Source of the DNA: SLJK01 sp964567295
Lineage (GTDB): Bacteria > Bacillota > Dethiobacteria > DTU022 > UBA8154
Length of the DNA stretch: 26,326 bases
Direction: 5' to 3'
Assembly (NCBI GenBank): GCA_964567295.1
Contig: CAZMLU010000020.1
Location: 1 to 26,326 of the forward strand
Shown: positions 1 through 6,952 of the stretch, one piece after another
How positions within the stretch are numbered: position 1 is the first letter of the stretch
How the letters are laid out: each line of letters starts with the position of its first letter
Translations under genes and position numbers: made by a program
The notes under the pieces: model-generated
What the model was told of the DNA's origin: nothing
The model's input: the letters and a program-made list of their open reading frames with translations, nothing else
Database searches by the model: none

Positions 1-762
1 GATGCCAATGGCGACGGTAATGCGTTTTCCATCACTGACGGGGGAACTGCCGCAGTCACTATCACCAATACTTTCAGTGAAAAACCACAAGCCACTGGCA
101 AGATCGAGATTGTAAAGGTCTTACTTGATGAAGAAGGAGCAGTGATTGATGACGATGACACACAATTCACTGCAACGATTACACCAGAGGTTGAAGTAGA
201 CTGGTTTAGTGTCAATGATTCCTGGTTGTCTGGTGATCTTGCTGTAAGGAATTACACTGTAGAAGAGGAAGAACATGATGACTATGACTTCGTGAGCATA
301 GCCACCGGAGAAGAAGAAGTCGAAGAAGGGGGACTCACGGTCACAGTTATAGAAGATGAAATAGTTACAGTCACCATTACTAATCAGGAAAAAACAACGA
401 CTACAGAAGAGACTACTACTACTACTACTACTACTACAACGACTCCTCCTACTACGGAAACCACCATTACCGAAGAGCCGGAACCTACCGAGATTGAGCC
501 TTTTACCCCGGTGCGTCCCGAGACACCTCCGGTAGAGGAAGAGCCTGAAGAAGTAATAGTGGAAAGTGAAGAACCGGCCGTAGCACCTGAAGAAGTAATA
601 GTAGAAAGTGTAGAACCGGCCGTAGAGCCTGAAGAAGAAATAGTCGTAGCAGAAGCGCGCGAGCTGCCCCGGACAGGCGGATTTGAGTTCCTGTTCATGG
701 GTCTCGGCGGAGTACTGGCCGGAGCAGGAGCCTTTCTGAAGCTGCGCGGCCGCAAGAAGTAA
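1..762 (+). CDS. LPXTG cell-wall-anchored surface protein, 3' part
   Basis: The frame is open from base 1, so the gene starts outside the window; 253 C-terminal residues are visible. They contain one complete beta-rich domain of about 85 residues that ends in the motif TVTITN, and the tail of a preceding similar domain ending AVTITNTF. This is the pattern of SpaA/CNA-B or DUF5979-like stalk repeats; I cannot say which family. Then come a Thr-rich linker encoded partly by an (ACT)8 tract at 412-435, a Pro/Glu-rich wall-spanning region with a 14-residue repeat, and a classical sorting signal: LPRTG at window residues 222-226, a hydrophobic segment and the basic tail RGRKK. The protein should be exported, cut at the LPRTG Thr and attached to peptidoglycan. 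The sortase gene begins 35 bp downstream and is its likely processing enzyme. The binding function is unknown. Confidence 0.9.
   Translation, partial: DANGDGNAFSITDGGTAAVTITNTFSEKPQATGKIEIVKVLLDEEGAVIDDDDTQFTATITPEVEVDWFSVNDSWLSGDLAVRNYTVEEEEHDDYDFVSIATGEEEVEEGGLTVTVIEDEIVTVTITNQEKTTTTEETTTTTTTTTTTPPTTETTITEEPEPTEIEPFTPVRPETPPVEEEPEEVIVESEEPAVAPEEVIVESVEPAVEPEEEIVVAEARELPRTGGFEFLFMGLGGVLAGAGAFLKLRGRKK
544..648 (+). repeat. 42-bp in-frame tandem repeat in the wall-spanning region
   Basis: Two full 42-bp units (544-585 and 586-627) and half of a third (628-648) encode PEEVIVES-E-EPAVA, PEEVIVES-V-EPAVE and PEEEIVV. The units are nearly identical at DNA level, so copy number could vary by slippage or recombination, changing the length of the wall spacer without altering frame. 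Confidence 0.85.
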
Positions 763-797
763 ATGAACTAGCGGGGAAAGGGCGAGTCACTTAGAGG

Positions 798-1481
798 ATG
801 AAACAGCATATGAACAGCAAAAAACAAAGAGCCAGGTTTAACCGCAAGACCACCTATTCCGTTATCGGAACCATACTGCTGGTGGCCGGGGTTACCCTGG
901 CTCTTTCCCCTTTATTAACCAATGTCTACGCCCGCTTTTTCCTGGCGGAACCGGTGGACGAGGAGATCGCCGAGCTGCTGGAAAACGGGAACGAAGCGGA
1001 GATCCCCTATATGATGGAGCCGGAGGAAGCGGAGCCGCCGGAGGAGCCCGAGGACCCTGACCATCCGGAGGCCCTGCCGGAGGAGCCCGGGGTGCTAAAG
1101 ATCCCCGCCCTGGACATGATGATGAGCGTGGGCTACGGCGTAGAGCTGTCGGACCTGCGGAGCGGGCCGGGCTTTTACCCGGAAAGCGGCTACCCCGACA
1201 CGGGGAATGTTTCCATAGCCGGGCACCGCACCACTTACGGGGCCCCCTTCCGGCACGTGGACGAGCTGGTCGAAGGAGACGAGATCCGGCTGTTCTACAA
1301 CGATAAAGTCTATATCTACCGGGTGGAGGAAGTTTTCGCCACCCACACAAAGGACTGGAGCGTCATAGATCCTACCGAGAAACCGGCCCTTACCCTGACT
1401 ACCTGCCACCCTCCGGGGTGGGCCAGCGAGCGCCTCATAGTGCGGGCCTACCTGGAGGAGGACCGGAGTTACGTGCAGTAA
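798..1481 (+). CDS. Sortase, class D/E type
   Basis: A 227-residue membrane-anchored transpeptidase that should cleave the LPRTG signal of the upstream protein and join it to the cell wall. There is an N-terminal basic stretch and one transmembrane helix (about residues 20-45), an acidic Glu/Pro-rich linker (about 52-98), then the sortase beta-barrel. The catalytic triad is visible: His143 in AGHRTTYGAPF, Cys203 in TLTTCHPPG and Arg212 in SERLIV. The TLTTCHP motif and housekeeping-like length suggest class D or E rather than the pilin class C. The start is ambiguous: AGAGG at 793-797 abuts the ATG at 798 but lies 12 nt before a second ATG at 810, which may be the real start. The 35-bp gap from the LPXTG gene suggests one operon, closed by the terminator at 1547-1587. 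Confidence 0.93.
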   Translation: MKQHMNSKKQRARFNRKTTYSVIGTILLVAGVTLALSPLLTNVYARFFLAEPVDEEIAELLENGNEAEIPYMMEPEEAEPPEEPEDPDHPEALPEEPGVLKIPALDMMMSVGYGVELSDLRSGPGFYPESGYPDTGNVSIAGHRTTYGAPFRHVDELVEGDEIRLFYNDKVYIYRVEEVFATHTKDWSVIDPTEKPALTLTTCHPPGWASERLIVRAYLEEDRSYVQ

Positions 1482-1546
1482 GGAAAGCCCAGCGAATTTA
1501 AGCTTCGCAGGGGTGGCGCTTGAGGCGTCTTCCCTGACAAACCTTA

Positions 1547-1587
1547 AAAAAGGGTTACCTTATTATTAGTATAAGGTAACCCTTTTT
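1547..1587. terminator. Bidirectional intrinsic terminator
   Basis: A 16-bp perfect stem (left arm 1547-1562, right arm 1572-1587) with a 9-nt loop, flanked by A5 on the left and T5 on the right. It lies between the convergent sortase (+) and transglutaminase-like (-) genes and should work in both directions. Confidence 0.9.
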
Positions 1588-1643
1588 AGTTCCCGGTTTA
1601 GTTTATGTCCCTATCACTTGCAATTATGCGGTCTAGCCGGCAT

Positions 1644-2711
1644 TTAATTGTTGACCAGCTGCTCGTCCCAGGTGACTGCCAGGCTTCCGCCCCGGAAGCT
1701 GGCACTGAGGTCCTCGTCCTGGTAATTCTGGATGATATAGCCTTCACTTGGTAATGAACCGAAGTATTCGAAGGTGGGAGAGCCGTTCTCCATGGTCGGA
1801 TCGACCGGCAGCCATCCTTCGTCTTCTTCATAATACTCTGCCCAGGCATGGCGGTAGCCGTTCAAGGATAAGCTTTCTCCCTGGGAAATGTCCCAGTCTT
1901 CACCGGTGAGTTGGGGGTCGGTATAACCGTTGACTACCCGGGCCGGCACACCCGCAGCGCGGCTGAGGGCCACAAAAAGGCTGGCGTACTCTTCGCAGAC
2001 GCCCCTTTCATTACGCAGGGCGCTCAGGGCACCTTTGTTGCGGTAGAGTTCGTTTTTATCGTACTCCAGGTAACTGGTAACAAAGCTGTAAATCTTTTCA
2101 ACTTTATCCCGGTCGTTATCCAGGCCTTCCACGATCCTTCGAGCGGTAGCCATAATTTCTGGATGGTCGCTCTCCACTTTGGAGGAGGGCTGCAGGTACG
2201 GGGCAAGTTCTTCCTCCGTGGGAATATCGCCGACATTAATACCGTTTGCGTCCACGGTGTAATCCAAGACGATGGTCTCGGACCTGCCGGGAGCAAGAGA
2301 GGAAATCTCCACCACCATGATGCGCCCCCTCATCTCCAGCTCTTCCAGCGTAACGGGCTTATGGCTGAAGCTCTCTCCCAGGAGGTTCTGGTAGGGTGAA
2401 TCCACATCGGCCAGCATGGGAATCCTCAGCGTGATATCATTCGAGGTGGAATTACCCTTGTTGGAAATCTCCACCTGCACCTGCAGGTTGCGCTCGAGCG
2501 TTTCTCTGGCGGCAGGTTCTTCTGCCGACACTACTTCCTCCTGGAGAGCGGCTTCTGTCGCCGGCTTTTCCGCTGCGGAGGCCAGACCCACATCCAGCGG
2601 TGATTCCGGGGATTGCCCGTGGAAAGCGGCAAGGCCCAACAAGAGGAATAACACTACAAACATGCTTCCGCTTAACCAAATAGCTTTTTTTATCTTCATT
2701 ATATTGTACAT
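1644..2711 (-). CDS. Exported transglutaminase-like protein
   Basis: A 355-residue protein with a hydrophobic N-terminal signal or anchor (about residues 10-30), a low-complexity Ala/Glu stretch, a beta-rich region (about 73-160) and a transglutaminase-like core (about 185-310). The papain-like triad is present: Cys239 in RGVCEEYASLF, His288 in YRHAWAEYY and Asp304 in WLPVDPT. Bacterial members of this superfamily act as proteases, peptidases or crosslinking enzymes; which applies here cannot be told. It should act at the cell surface. The ATG at 2711 is preceded by GGAGGG with 5-nt spacing, which favours it over the ATG at 2699. Expression is under the tandem GEMM-I riboswitches in the leader, so it probably responds to cyclic di-GMP. 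It converges on the LPXTG/sortase pair. Confidence 0.88.
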   Translation of the reverse strand: MYNIMKIKKAIWLSGSMFVVLFLLLGLAAFHGQSPESPLDVGLASAAEKPATEAALQEEVVSAEEPAARETLERNLQVQVEISNKGNSTSNDITLRIPMLADVDSPYQNLLGESFSHKPVTLEELEMRGRIMVVEISSLAPGRSETIVLDYTVDANGINVGDIPTEEELAPYLQPSSKVESDHPEIMATARRIVEGLDNDRDKVEKIYSFVTSYLEYDKNELYRNKGALSALRNERGVCEEYASLFVALSRAAGVPARVVNGYTDPQLTGEDWDISQGESLSLNGYRHAWAEYYEEDEGWLPVDPTMENGSPTFEYFGSLPSEGYIIQNYQDEDLSASFRGGSLAVTWDEQLVNN

Positions 2712-2747
2712 TTTGTCCCTCCACTTCAGGCGAGGGACCGACGGCCG

Positions 2748-2778
2748 AAAAAAATACCCCGGCCGGTAGCCGGGGATA
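2748..2778 (-). terminator. Terminator of the gene-proximal riboswitch
   Basis: On the minus strand a GC-rich hairpin (CCCCGGC, 5-nt loop, GCCGGGG; arms 2769-2777 and 2755-2763) is followed by seven T residues (complement of A 2748-2754). It lies between the proximal aptamer and the ribosome binding site of the transglutaminase-like gene, so it is the probable expression platform. Confidence 0.88.
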
Positions 2779-2802
2779 CTTGTTCTTAAGTTTCAGAACA
2801 TA

Positions 2803-2906
2803 TCCTGTCTTCGGCAACCTGGCAGTCGTGGTTCGCCATTTGGCGAACGGTAGACCCATAGTTTTGCGCCCCTGCCTTTCGGCAGGTTTGCCTTTGTCGG
2901 TCAGGC
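2803..2906 (-). promoter_or_regulatory. GEMM-I riboswitch aptamer (c-di-GMP-I type), gene-proximal copy
   Basis: On the minus strand the sequence shows the class-defining elements in order: AAAGGCAAACC, the hairpin CCTGCC-GAAA-GGCAGG with its GNRA tetraloop, GGGGCGCAAAAC, GGGTCTACCG, a 7-bp hairpin GTTCGCC/GGCGAAC, and the closing strand ACTGCCAGGTTGCC, whose TTGCC pairs with GGCAA. This matches my knowledge of the GEMM-I (Rfam RF01051) consensus. A second hairpin and then the terminator at 2748-2778 follow. The exact ligand (c-di-GMP or 3',3'-cGAMP) needs an alignment of the specificity position. Confidence 0.87.
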
Positions 2907-2935
2907 CTGTAATTTTTCAAGAATGTTAGAGATAT

Positions 2936-2962
2936 AAAAGCCCACCTGTTAGAGAGGTGGGC
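2936..2962 (-). terminator. Terminator of the promoter-proximal riboswitch
   Basis: An 8-bp stem (GCCCACCT/AGGTGGGC, arms 2955-2962 and 2940-2947) with a 7-nt loop is followed on the minus strand by TTTTATAT. It lies just after the first-transcribed aptamer. A competing AT-rich hairpin (GTTCATA/TATGAAC, about 2969-2997) lies between the aptamer and this stem and may serve as an alternative structure. Confidence 0.75.
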
Positions 2963-2993
2963 GCTTTATGTTCATACGTTATAAAAAAACTAT

Positions 2994-3088
2994 GAACCGG
3001 CAGCTGGCTGGCATTGCGGCCTACGACCGCTTAAGCCCCTCTAGCATTGCGCCCCTGTCTTTCGACAGGTTAGCCCTTTACAGCTCTA
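2994..3088 (-). promoter_or_regulatory. GEMM-I riboswitch aptamer, promoter-proximal copy
   Basis: On the minus strand: AAAGGGCTAACC, the hairpin CCTGTC-GAAA-GACAGG, GGGGCGCAATGC, GGGGCTTAAG, a hairpin GCGG/CCGC, then AATGCCAGCCAGCTGCC. The same element order as the proximal copy is kept but the primary sequence differs, so this is a diverged tandem copy and not a recent duplication. CTAACC replaces the usual CAAACC. It is transcribed first, about 10 nt after the predicted transcription start. Confidence 0.77.
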
Positions 3089-3095
3089 CTACTTA

Positions 3096-3124
3096 AGTAT
3101 ACGCGAAAAATGTTAATTTGTCAA
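3096..3124 (-). promoter_or_regulatory. Sigma-A promoter of the riboswitch leader
   Basis: TTGACA (3124-3119), a 17-bp spacer and TATACT (3101-3096) on the minus strand. Transcription should begin near 3089, giving a leader of about 380 nt before the ATG at 2711. Confidence 0.82.
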
Positions 3125-3147
3125 GTATTTATAATATTTCTTATATT
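3118..3147 (+). promoter_or_regulatory. Possible divergent promoter for the sensor kinase gene
   Basis: TTGTCA (3118-3123), an 18-bp spacer and TATATT (3142-3147) on the plus strand. Its -35 hexamer overlaps the -35 of the divergent leader promoter on the opposite strand, so the two would be back-to-back and probably mutually exclusive. Confidence 0.45.
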
Positions 3148-3225
3148 TTTTGGGGGGAAAAGCAGGTTTTCTGCCTTTTAAAGCGAAATGCTTTTTAACA
3201 GAGAAATATCCTCAAGGAGGTTGCA

Positions 3226-5520
3226 GTGTTGGATAAGGATCCCCATAATCCTGCTGCGCATGGGCATAATACCAGGTCCTTCTCCCCGGGCTACGCCTGG
3301 GGGGTAGATCCCGCTTATGCCAACCGGGCTGCTCCCTTTAATAAACGCATCTACAGGACTTTTGTTTTTTTCCGCTATGCTTCCCTTTTCCTCACTTCTT
3401 TTATTTTTTTAATCGGCAGATTCCCCATGGAGACGGCCTATAAACTGCTGCTCTGCGGGCTGCTTTTTATTCTGGCCACCGTTTCTGTCCAGATCTACCG
3501 GCGCTACCAGGAAAACATCCGGGTCGTCAAGAATTTGACCCTGGCAGAGGCTTTCGGGATCACCCTGCTGGCAATTTTTACGGGAGGGCTGGCCAGCCCC
3601 TTTGTGCTGTATTTCATGAACCCGCTGGTAATGGCCTCTCTGCACCTGCCCCTTATCTATACGTGGGCCTTCCTGGGGCTGTTTCTCTCCTGGACGCTCT
3701 TGATAGAAGGTTTTTTCCAGGAAACACTTCTTTCCTTCAGCGCTCTACTCTCTTCCCATATTGATATCCTGCTGGTTTTGATTTTGCTGACCCTGGTAGT
3801 GCAGATCTTCGCGCGCATCTACTACACCCTCAGCGAACAGTCACAGCAGCTGGAGATCCAGCAGGAGGAGCTTTTGGCTTCTTTCCTGGACCTCACGGAA
3901 AACCACCAGATCATCGAGGCCCTCTCGGAATTCCAGAGAGAGAGTGTTTCCTACAAGCGGGAAGAAGATATCCTTTCCCGCCTGGCCACGGTGAGCAGCT
4001 TTGTTTTTCCCTTCAAAAAATCGGGGGTGCTCTACCTTGATTATCCCCTCGACCCTGACTCTACCCGTCCTTTTGAGAGCTATACCCTGATTACCGGCCA
4101 CAAGGAGGAAACGCTGCAGGAGCAGAACATGGTGCACGAACTGCGGGAACGCCGGGAAGAGTTATTTTCCAGGCAAACGCCTTTCACGGGCAGGGACCGC
4201 AGCTGGCTCGCCATGCCCATCCGGCTGGAAAAAGGGCAAATTATAGCCATCTTCATTGCCCGGATGCGTGAGACCGCAAACCCGGGCAAGTACCCGGAAA
4301 CTTTGGGTCTTTTTATCAATTTTACGGAGCAGGTAATAGAAAGCCTGCGCAGTTTTAAACAGACAGAAGAAACCATTTATCACCTTTCTTCCCTGTACGA
4401 GGCGGTAGAAACCATATCCAGCAGGGAAGACCCGCGGGAGATTATGGATCTGTTCAGCACCTACGCCTGGAAACTGACGAAAAGCGAGAAGGTGATCTTT
4501 TGGATCGATCAGTTGGAAACAGAGCAGGGTGGCCGTTCGCAAGCTTCTGTCTACTCTGTGAAGGGCCAGAGCGAACTTTTCCCCGAGGAGAGCTGGCAGG
4601 GAACCCTGCTGGAGGCCTGGGCCGCGATAAAAGATAATCCCGCCCCCTCCTTCCACTCCCTGGGAGACGAGGAAGGCAACCTCCTGGGAGAGATGATCTG
4701 CGTCCCGGTCAAATCACATTCGCGGTGCCTTGGCATCCTGGCGGCCCTGCAATCCCGGCAGCGGAGCTTCCACCGGGAAGAGACCCTGCAGAAGCTTTCC
4801 TTTCTGGCCGACCTGAGCGCTATCTCCATCGAAAGAATGGTTACAGAGGTTTTCACCGATAAAATGTTGGTGCTGGACGAACAAAAAAGGATCGCCAACG
4901 AAATCCACGACAGCATCTCCCAGAACCTGTTCAGCATTGTCTACGGCCTGCAGTCGGTAACCAGGCAGGTCGGGGAACTGAAGCCGGAGCTGCAGGAACA
5001 GCTCTCCGCCATCCAGGAGGTGGCAGGGCGGACCTCCAAGGAACTGCGCCTGTTGATCTACCGCCTCAGTCCCCGTAAACGGGGCGATGATACTTTTGTG
5101 GCGGAGCTGCGCAGCTACCTGAACGGGCTCTCCCATATCAACAATACCCCGATTGATTTCCGGGTGGAAGGAACGGAAGAGTACCTGAACCCCTCCATGC
5201 GGGGGGCCTTTTACCGCATTATCAAGGAAGCCACGGGGAACTCCATCCGTCACGGCGGGCCCCGGAAGTTGGAAGTTACCCTCAAGATGAGCCCCTTTGC
5301 TGCTGCTTTAACTATCGTTGATGACGGCCAAGGCTTTGATGCACAGGCCTTTCAGGAGAACGAGCACCTGGAAGGGTTGGGCCTTATCAATATGCGCGAA
5401 CTGGCCCATTCCCTGCAGGGGACTTTTAAGCTCCGGAGCGCCCCGGGGGAGGGGACCAGCATCTCTGTCAGGGTGCCCACCTCTCCGGTATCCAAAGGGC
5501 GGGCCCTTGTCTCCCGATAA
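3226..5520 (+). CDS. Membrane sensor histidine kinase with GAF domains, NarX/DesK type
   Basis: A 764-residue kinase, first gene of a two-component pair. The N-terminal region (about residues 45-200) has roughly six hydrophobic segments and includes GGLASPF, a motif echoed in the second kinase of this window. A coiled-coil signalling helix (about 202-225), two GAF-like regions (about 245-375 and 395-545), a HisKA_3 dimerisation domain with phospho-acceptor His561 in ANEIHDSISQ, and a HATPase domain follow. The HATPase domain shows the N-box KEATGNSIRHG, DDGQGFD and GLGLINM. The signal is unknown; GAF domains suggest a small ligand or redox cue. The GTG start at 3226 is set by AAGGAGG at 3214-3220 with 5-nt spacing. 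The response regulator follows 23 bp downstream. Confidence 0.92.
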   Translation: MLDKDPHNPAAHGHNTRSFSPGYAWGVDPAYANRAAPFNKRIYRTFVFFRYASLFLTSFIFLIGRFPMETAYKLLLCGLLFILATVSVQIYRRYQENIRVVKNLTLAEAFGITLLAIFTGGLASPFVLYFMNPLVMASLHLPLIYTWAFLGLFLSWTLLIEGFFQETLLSFSALLSSHIDILLVLILLTLVVQIFARIYYTLSEQSQQLEIQQEELLASFLDLTENHQIIEALSEFQRESVSYKREEDILSRLATVSSFVFPFKKSGVLYLDYPLDPDSTRPFESYTLITGHKEETLQEQNMVHELRERREELFSRQTPFTGRDRSWLAMPIRLEKGQIIAIFIARMRETANPGKYPETLGLFINFTEQVIESLRSFKQTEETIYHLSSLYEAVETISSREDPREIMDLFSTYAWKLTKSEKVIFWIDQLETEQGGRSQASVYSVKGQSELFPEESWQGTLLEAWAAIKDNPAPSFHSLGDEEGNLLGEMICVPVKSHSRCLGILAALQSRQRSFHREETLQKLSFLADLSAISIERMVTEVFTDKMLVLDEQKRIANEIHDSISQNLFSIVYGLQSVTRQVGELKPELQEQLSAIQEVAGRTSKELRLLIYRLSPRKRGDDTFVAELRSYLNGLSHINNTPIDFRVEGTEEYLNPSMRGAFYRIIKEATGNSIRHGGPRKLEVTLKMSPFAAALTIVDDGQGFDAQAFQENEHLEGLGLINMRELAHSLQGTFKLRSAPGEGTSISVRVPTSPVSKGRALVSR

Positions 5521-5543
5521 GTTTTGCAGACAGGAGTGAGAGT

Positions 5544-6170
5544 ATGAAAGTGATCGTAGTGGATGACCATCCCCTGGTGCGCCGGGGTGTGGAAGTGGTG
5601 GCCGGGCTGGAGAAAGATATCGAGCTGGTGGGGTTTGCCTCCAACGGGAAGGAAGCGGAGGATCTGCTAAGAAACACCCGCCCCCATGTAGCCCTGGTAG
5701 ATTTGCGCATGCCCGGGGAACACGGCCTGGATATCGTTAAAATGGGGCGGAACATCTGCCCCGACTGCAAGTTTGTCATTCTGACTTCTTACGCTACAGA
5801 GGAAGAAATAAGGGATGCCATGGCCATGAAAGTGGACGGGTATATCTTAAAGGAAGCCCTGCCGGAGGAGTTGATCTCTGCTATCAGGTCGGTGGCCCGG
5901 GGTAAAAATTACTATGACCCGGTGGTGGTGCAGTACGCCATGGGCACCGAAAATGATGCCGCGGACGACCACCTGGGCCACCTTACGCCCCGGGAAATGG
6001 AGGTCCTGGCAGCGCTGGCCAGGGGGATGAACAACAAGACCATCGCGGAGACTTTGTTTATCAGCGAACATACGGTCAAAAAGCATATCGGGCAGATCCT
6101 GGAAAAACTTGCTCTGCACGACCGCACGCAGGCCGCCCTTTTCGCCGTCTCCAAGGGACTGCACAAATAG
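5544..6170 (+). CDS. NarL/LuxR-family response regulator
   Basis: A 208-residue DNA-binding regulator, partner of the kinase just upstream. The receiver domain shows the acidic pair in VDDHP, the phospho-acceptor Asp53 in LVDLRMPG, Thr81 and Lys103. The C-terminal LuxR-type helix-turn-helix (about residues 143-205) has the family motifs LTPREMEVL, NNKTIAETLFISEHTVKKH and RTQAALFA. The ATG at 5544 follows an AGGAG site. It ends only 2 bp before the stop codon of the convergent gene at 6173, with no terminator visible between them, so the two transcripts probably overlap at their 3' ends. Its targets are unknown. Confidence 0.93.
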   Translation: MKVIVVDDHPLVRRGVEVVAGLEKDIELVGFASNGKEAEDLLRNTRPHVALVDLRMPGEHGLDIVKMGRNICPDCKFVILTSYATEEEIRDAMAMKVDGYILKEALPEELISAIRSVARGKNYYDPVVVQYAMGTENDAADDHLGHLTPREMEVLAALARGMNNKTIAETLFISEHTVKKHIGQILEKLALHDRTQAALFAVSKGLHK

Positions 6171-6172
6171 TA

Positions 6173-6799
6173 TCAGTCCATTTCCTCAATGCTCACGTAA
6201 AAGAGCAGTTTTTCTCCCGCCGAGAGAAGGCCGTCGCGGGAGACAGCGGAGGTAAAGGATGCACTTACGGGCAGTCCGGAGCCCGGAGCCAGTTCAAAAA
6301 CGCTGCCGCTACTGCCGTCATCTTCAAAACTTAATATTTCCCGGGGAGAGCCGACTCCGAGCCGGAGAAAGGGAGGCGGCTTTTTTTCTGCTGCCACGCT
6401 GAAGAGCAGCGTTTGTTCTTCGTCATGGTTCCACATATAGAAGAGCTCCTGCCAGGAGCCTTCCTCAACTTCTTCCAGCCGGGCGGCGCCGAACAGGAAA
6501 TGCAGGCTGCCCTCTCTGCCCACATAACAAATATCCCGAACCTGCCGCCGGGGGGTCAAAACTACAGGGCCGCTTTCAACGAGCTCGTTATCCAGGTGAA
6601 AACTCAGCTCCAGCCGGGCGGGCTGCTCCTCTCCCACCGCGGGTTGTGCCGGGGCCACTTCGATTTCCTGTTGCTCCTCTGCGGCCGGCAGTTCCCCTTC
6701 GGGGCAGGCTGCCTCCTCCGCACTGCGGGTGGAGAGCAGCGCCAGGGTGCCCGAGGCGATGAATAAAATTATGATAATCAGGATTCCTGCTTTTCGCAA
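6173..6799 (-). CDS. Membrane-anchored extracytoplasmic protein, function unknown
   Basis: A 208-residue protein I do not recognise. One N-terminal hydrophobic helix (about residues 4-22) without a lipobox cysteine suggests an uncleaved anchor or signal peptide. A Glu/Ala/Pro-rich linker (about 27-60) leads to a probable beta-rich domain (about 63-207). The start is a TTG at 6799, with AGGAG 11 nt upstream; no better start exists nearby. It lies between two paralogous sensor/regulator pairs and is downstream of the second pair on the same strand (gap 153 bp), so it may be their target or an accessory sensor; this is inference. A TATAAT is present at 6877-6872 in the gap but lacks a good -35. 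Confidence 0.7.
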   Translation of the reverse strand: MRKAGILIIIILFIASGTLALLSTRSAEEAACPEGELPAAEEQQEIEVAPAQPAVGEEQPARLELSFHLDNELVESGPVVLTPRRQVRDICYVGREGSLHFLFGAARLEEVEEGSWQELFYMWNHDEEQTLLFSVAAEKKPPPFLRLGVGSPREILSFEDDGSSGSVFELAPGSGLPVSASFTSAVSRDGLLSAGEKLLFYVSIEEMD

Positions 6800-6919
6800 T
6801 GGTTATCTATCTCCTGTTTACGAGGCCTTACATAATCCCCGGTTTGCTTTAACTATAACAGTTGGCGGGGAATTATACACCATTAGAAAGATGCAAGTTA
6901 AATGGTCAAAAAGAGTGAG

Positions 6920-6935
6920 TTTGGGTAATCCCAAA
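6920..6935 (-). terminator. Weak hairpin downstream of the second regulator
   Basis: Perfect 6-bp stem TTTGGG/CCCAAA with a 4-nt loop. The T-rich stretch CTCACTCTTTTT follows on the minus strand but not immediately. Could be a weak terminator or attenuator for the kinase/regulator operon. Confidence 0.35.
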
Positions 6936-6952
6936 GAATAACATGGGATGCC

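Noticed and set aside
384..755. Minus-strand open frame rich in Ser and Val opposite the LPXTG gene
   Set aside because: It is the mirror of the Thr/Glu/Pro repeats in the real gene, has no domain and no ribosome binding site.
2452..2859. Minus-strand open frame running through the proximal riboswitch into the transglutaminase-like gene
   Set aside because: It covers the aptamer and terminator in a different frame from the real gene and has no recognisable product.
2803..2906. Calling the proximal aptamer a 3',3'-cGAMP (GEMM-Ib) switch because of AAAGG in place of CAGGG
   Set aside because: I could not place the known specificity nucleotide with certainty by eye. The G usually associated with c-di-GMP appears to be kept, so only the general GEMM-I class is claimed.
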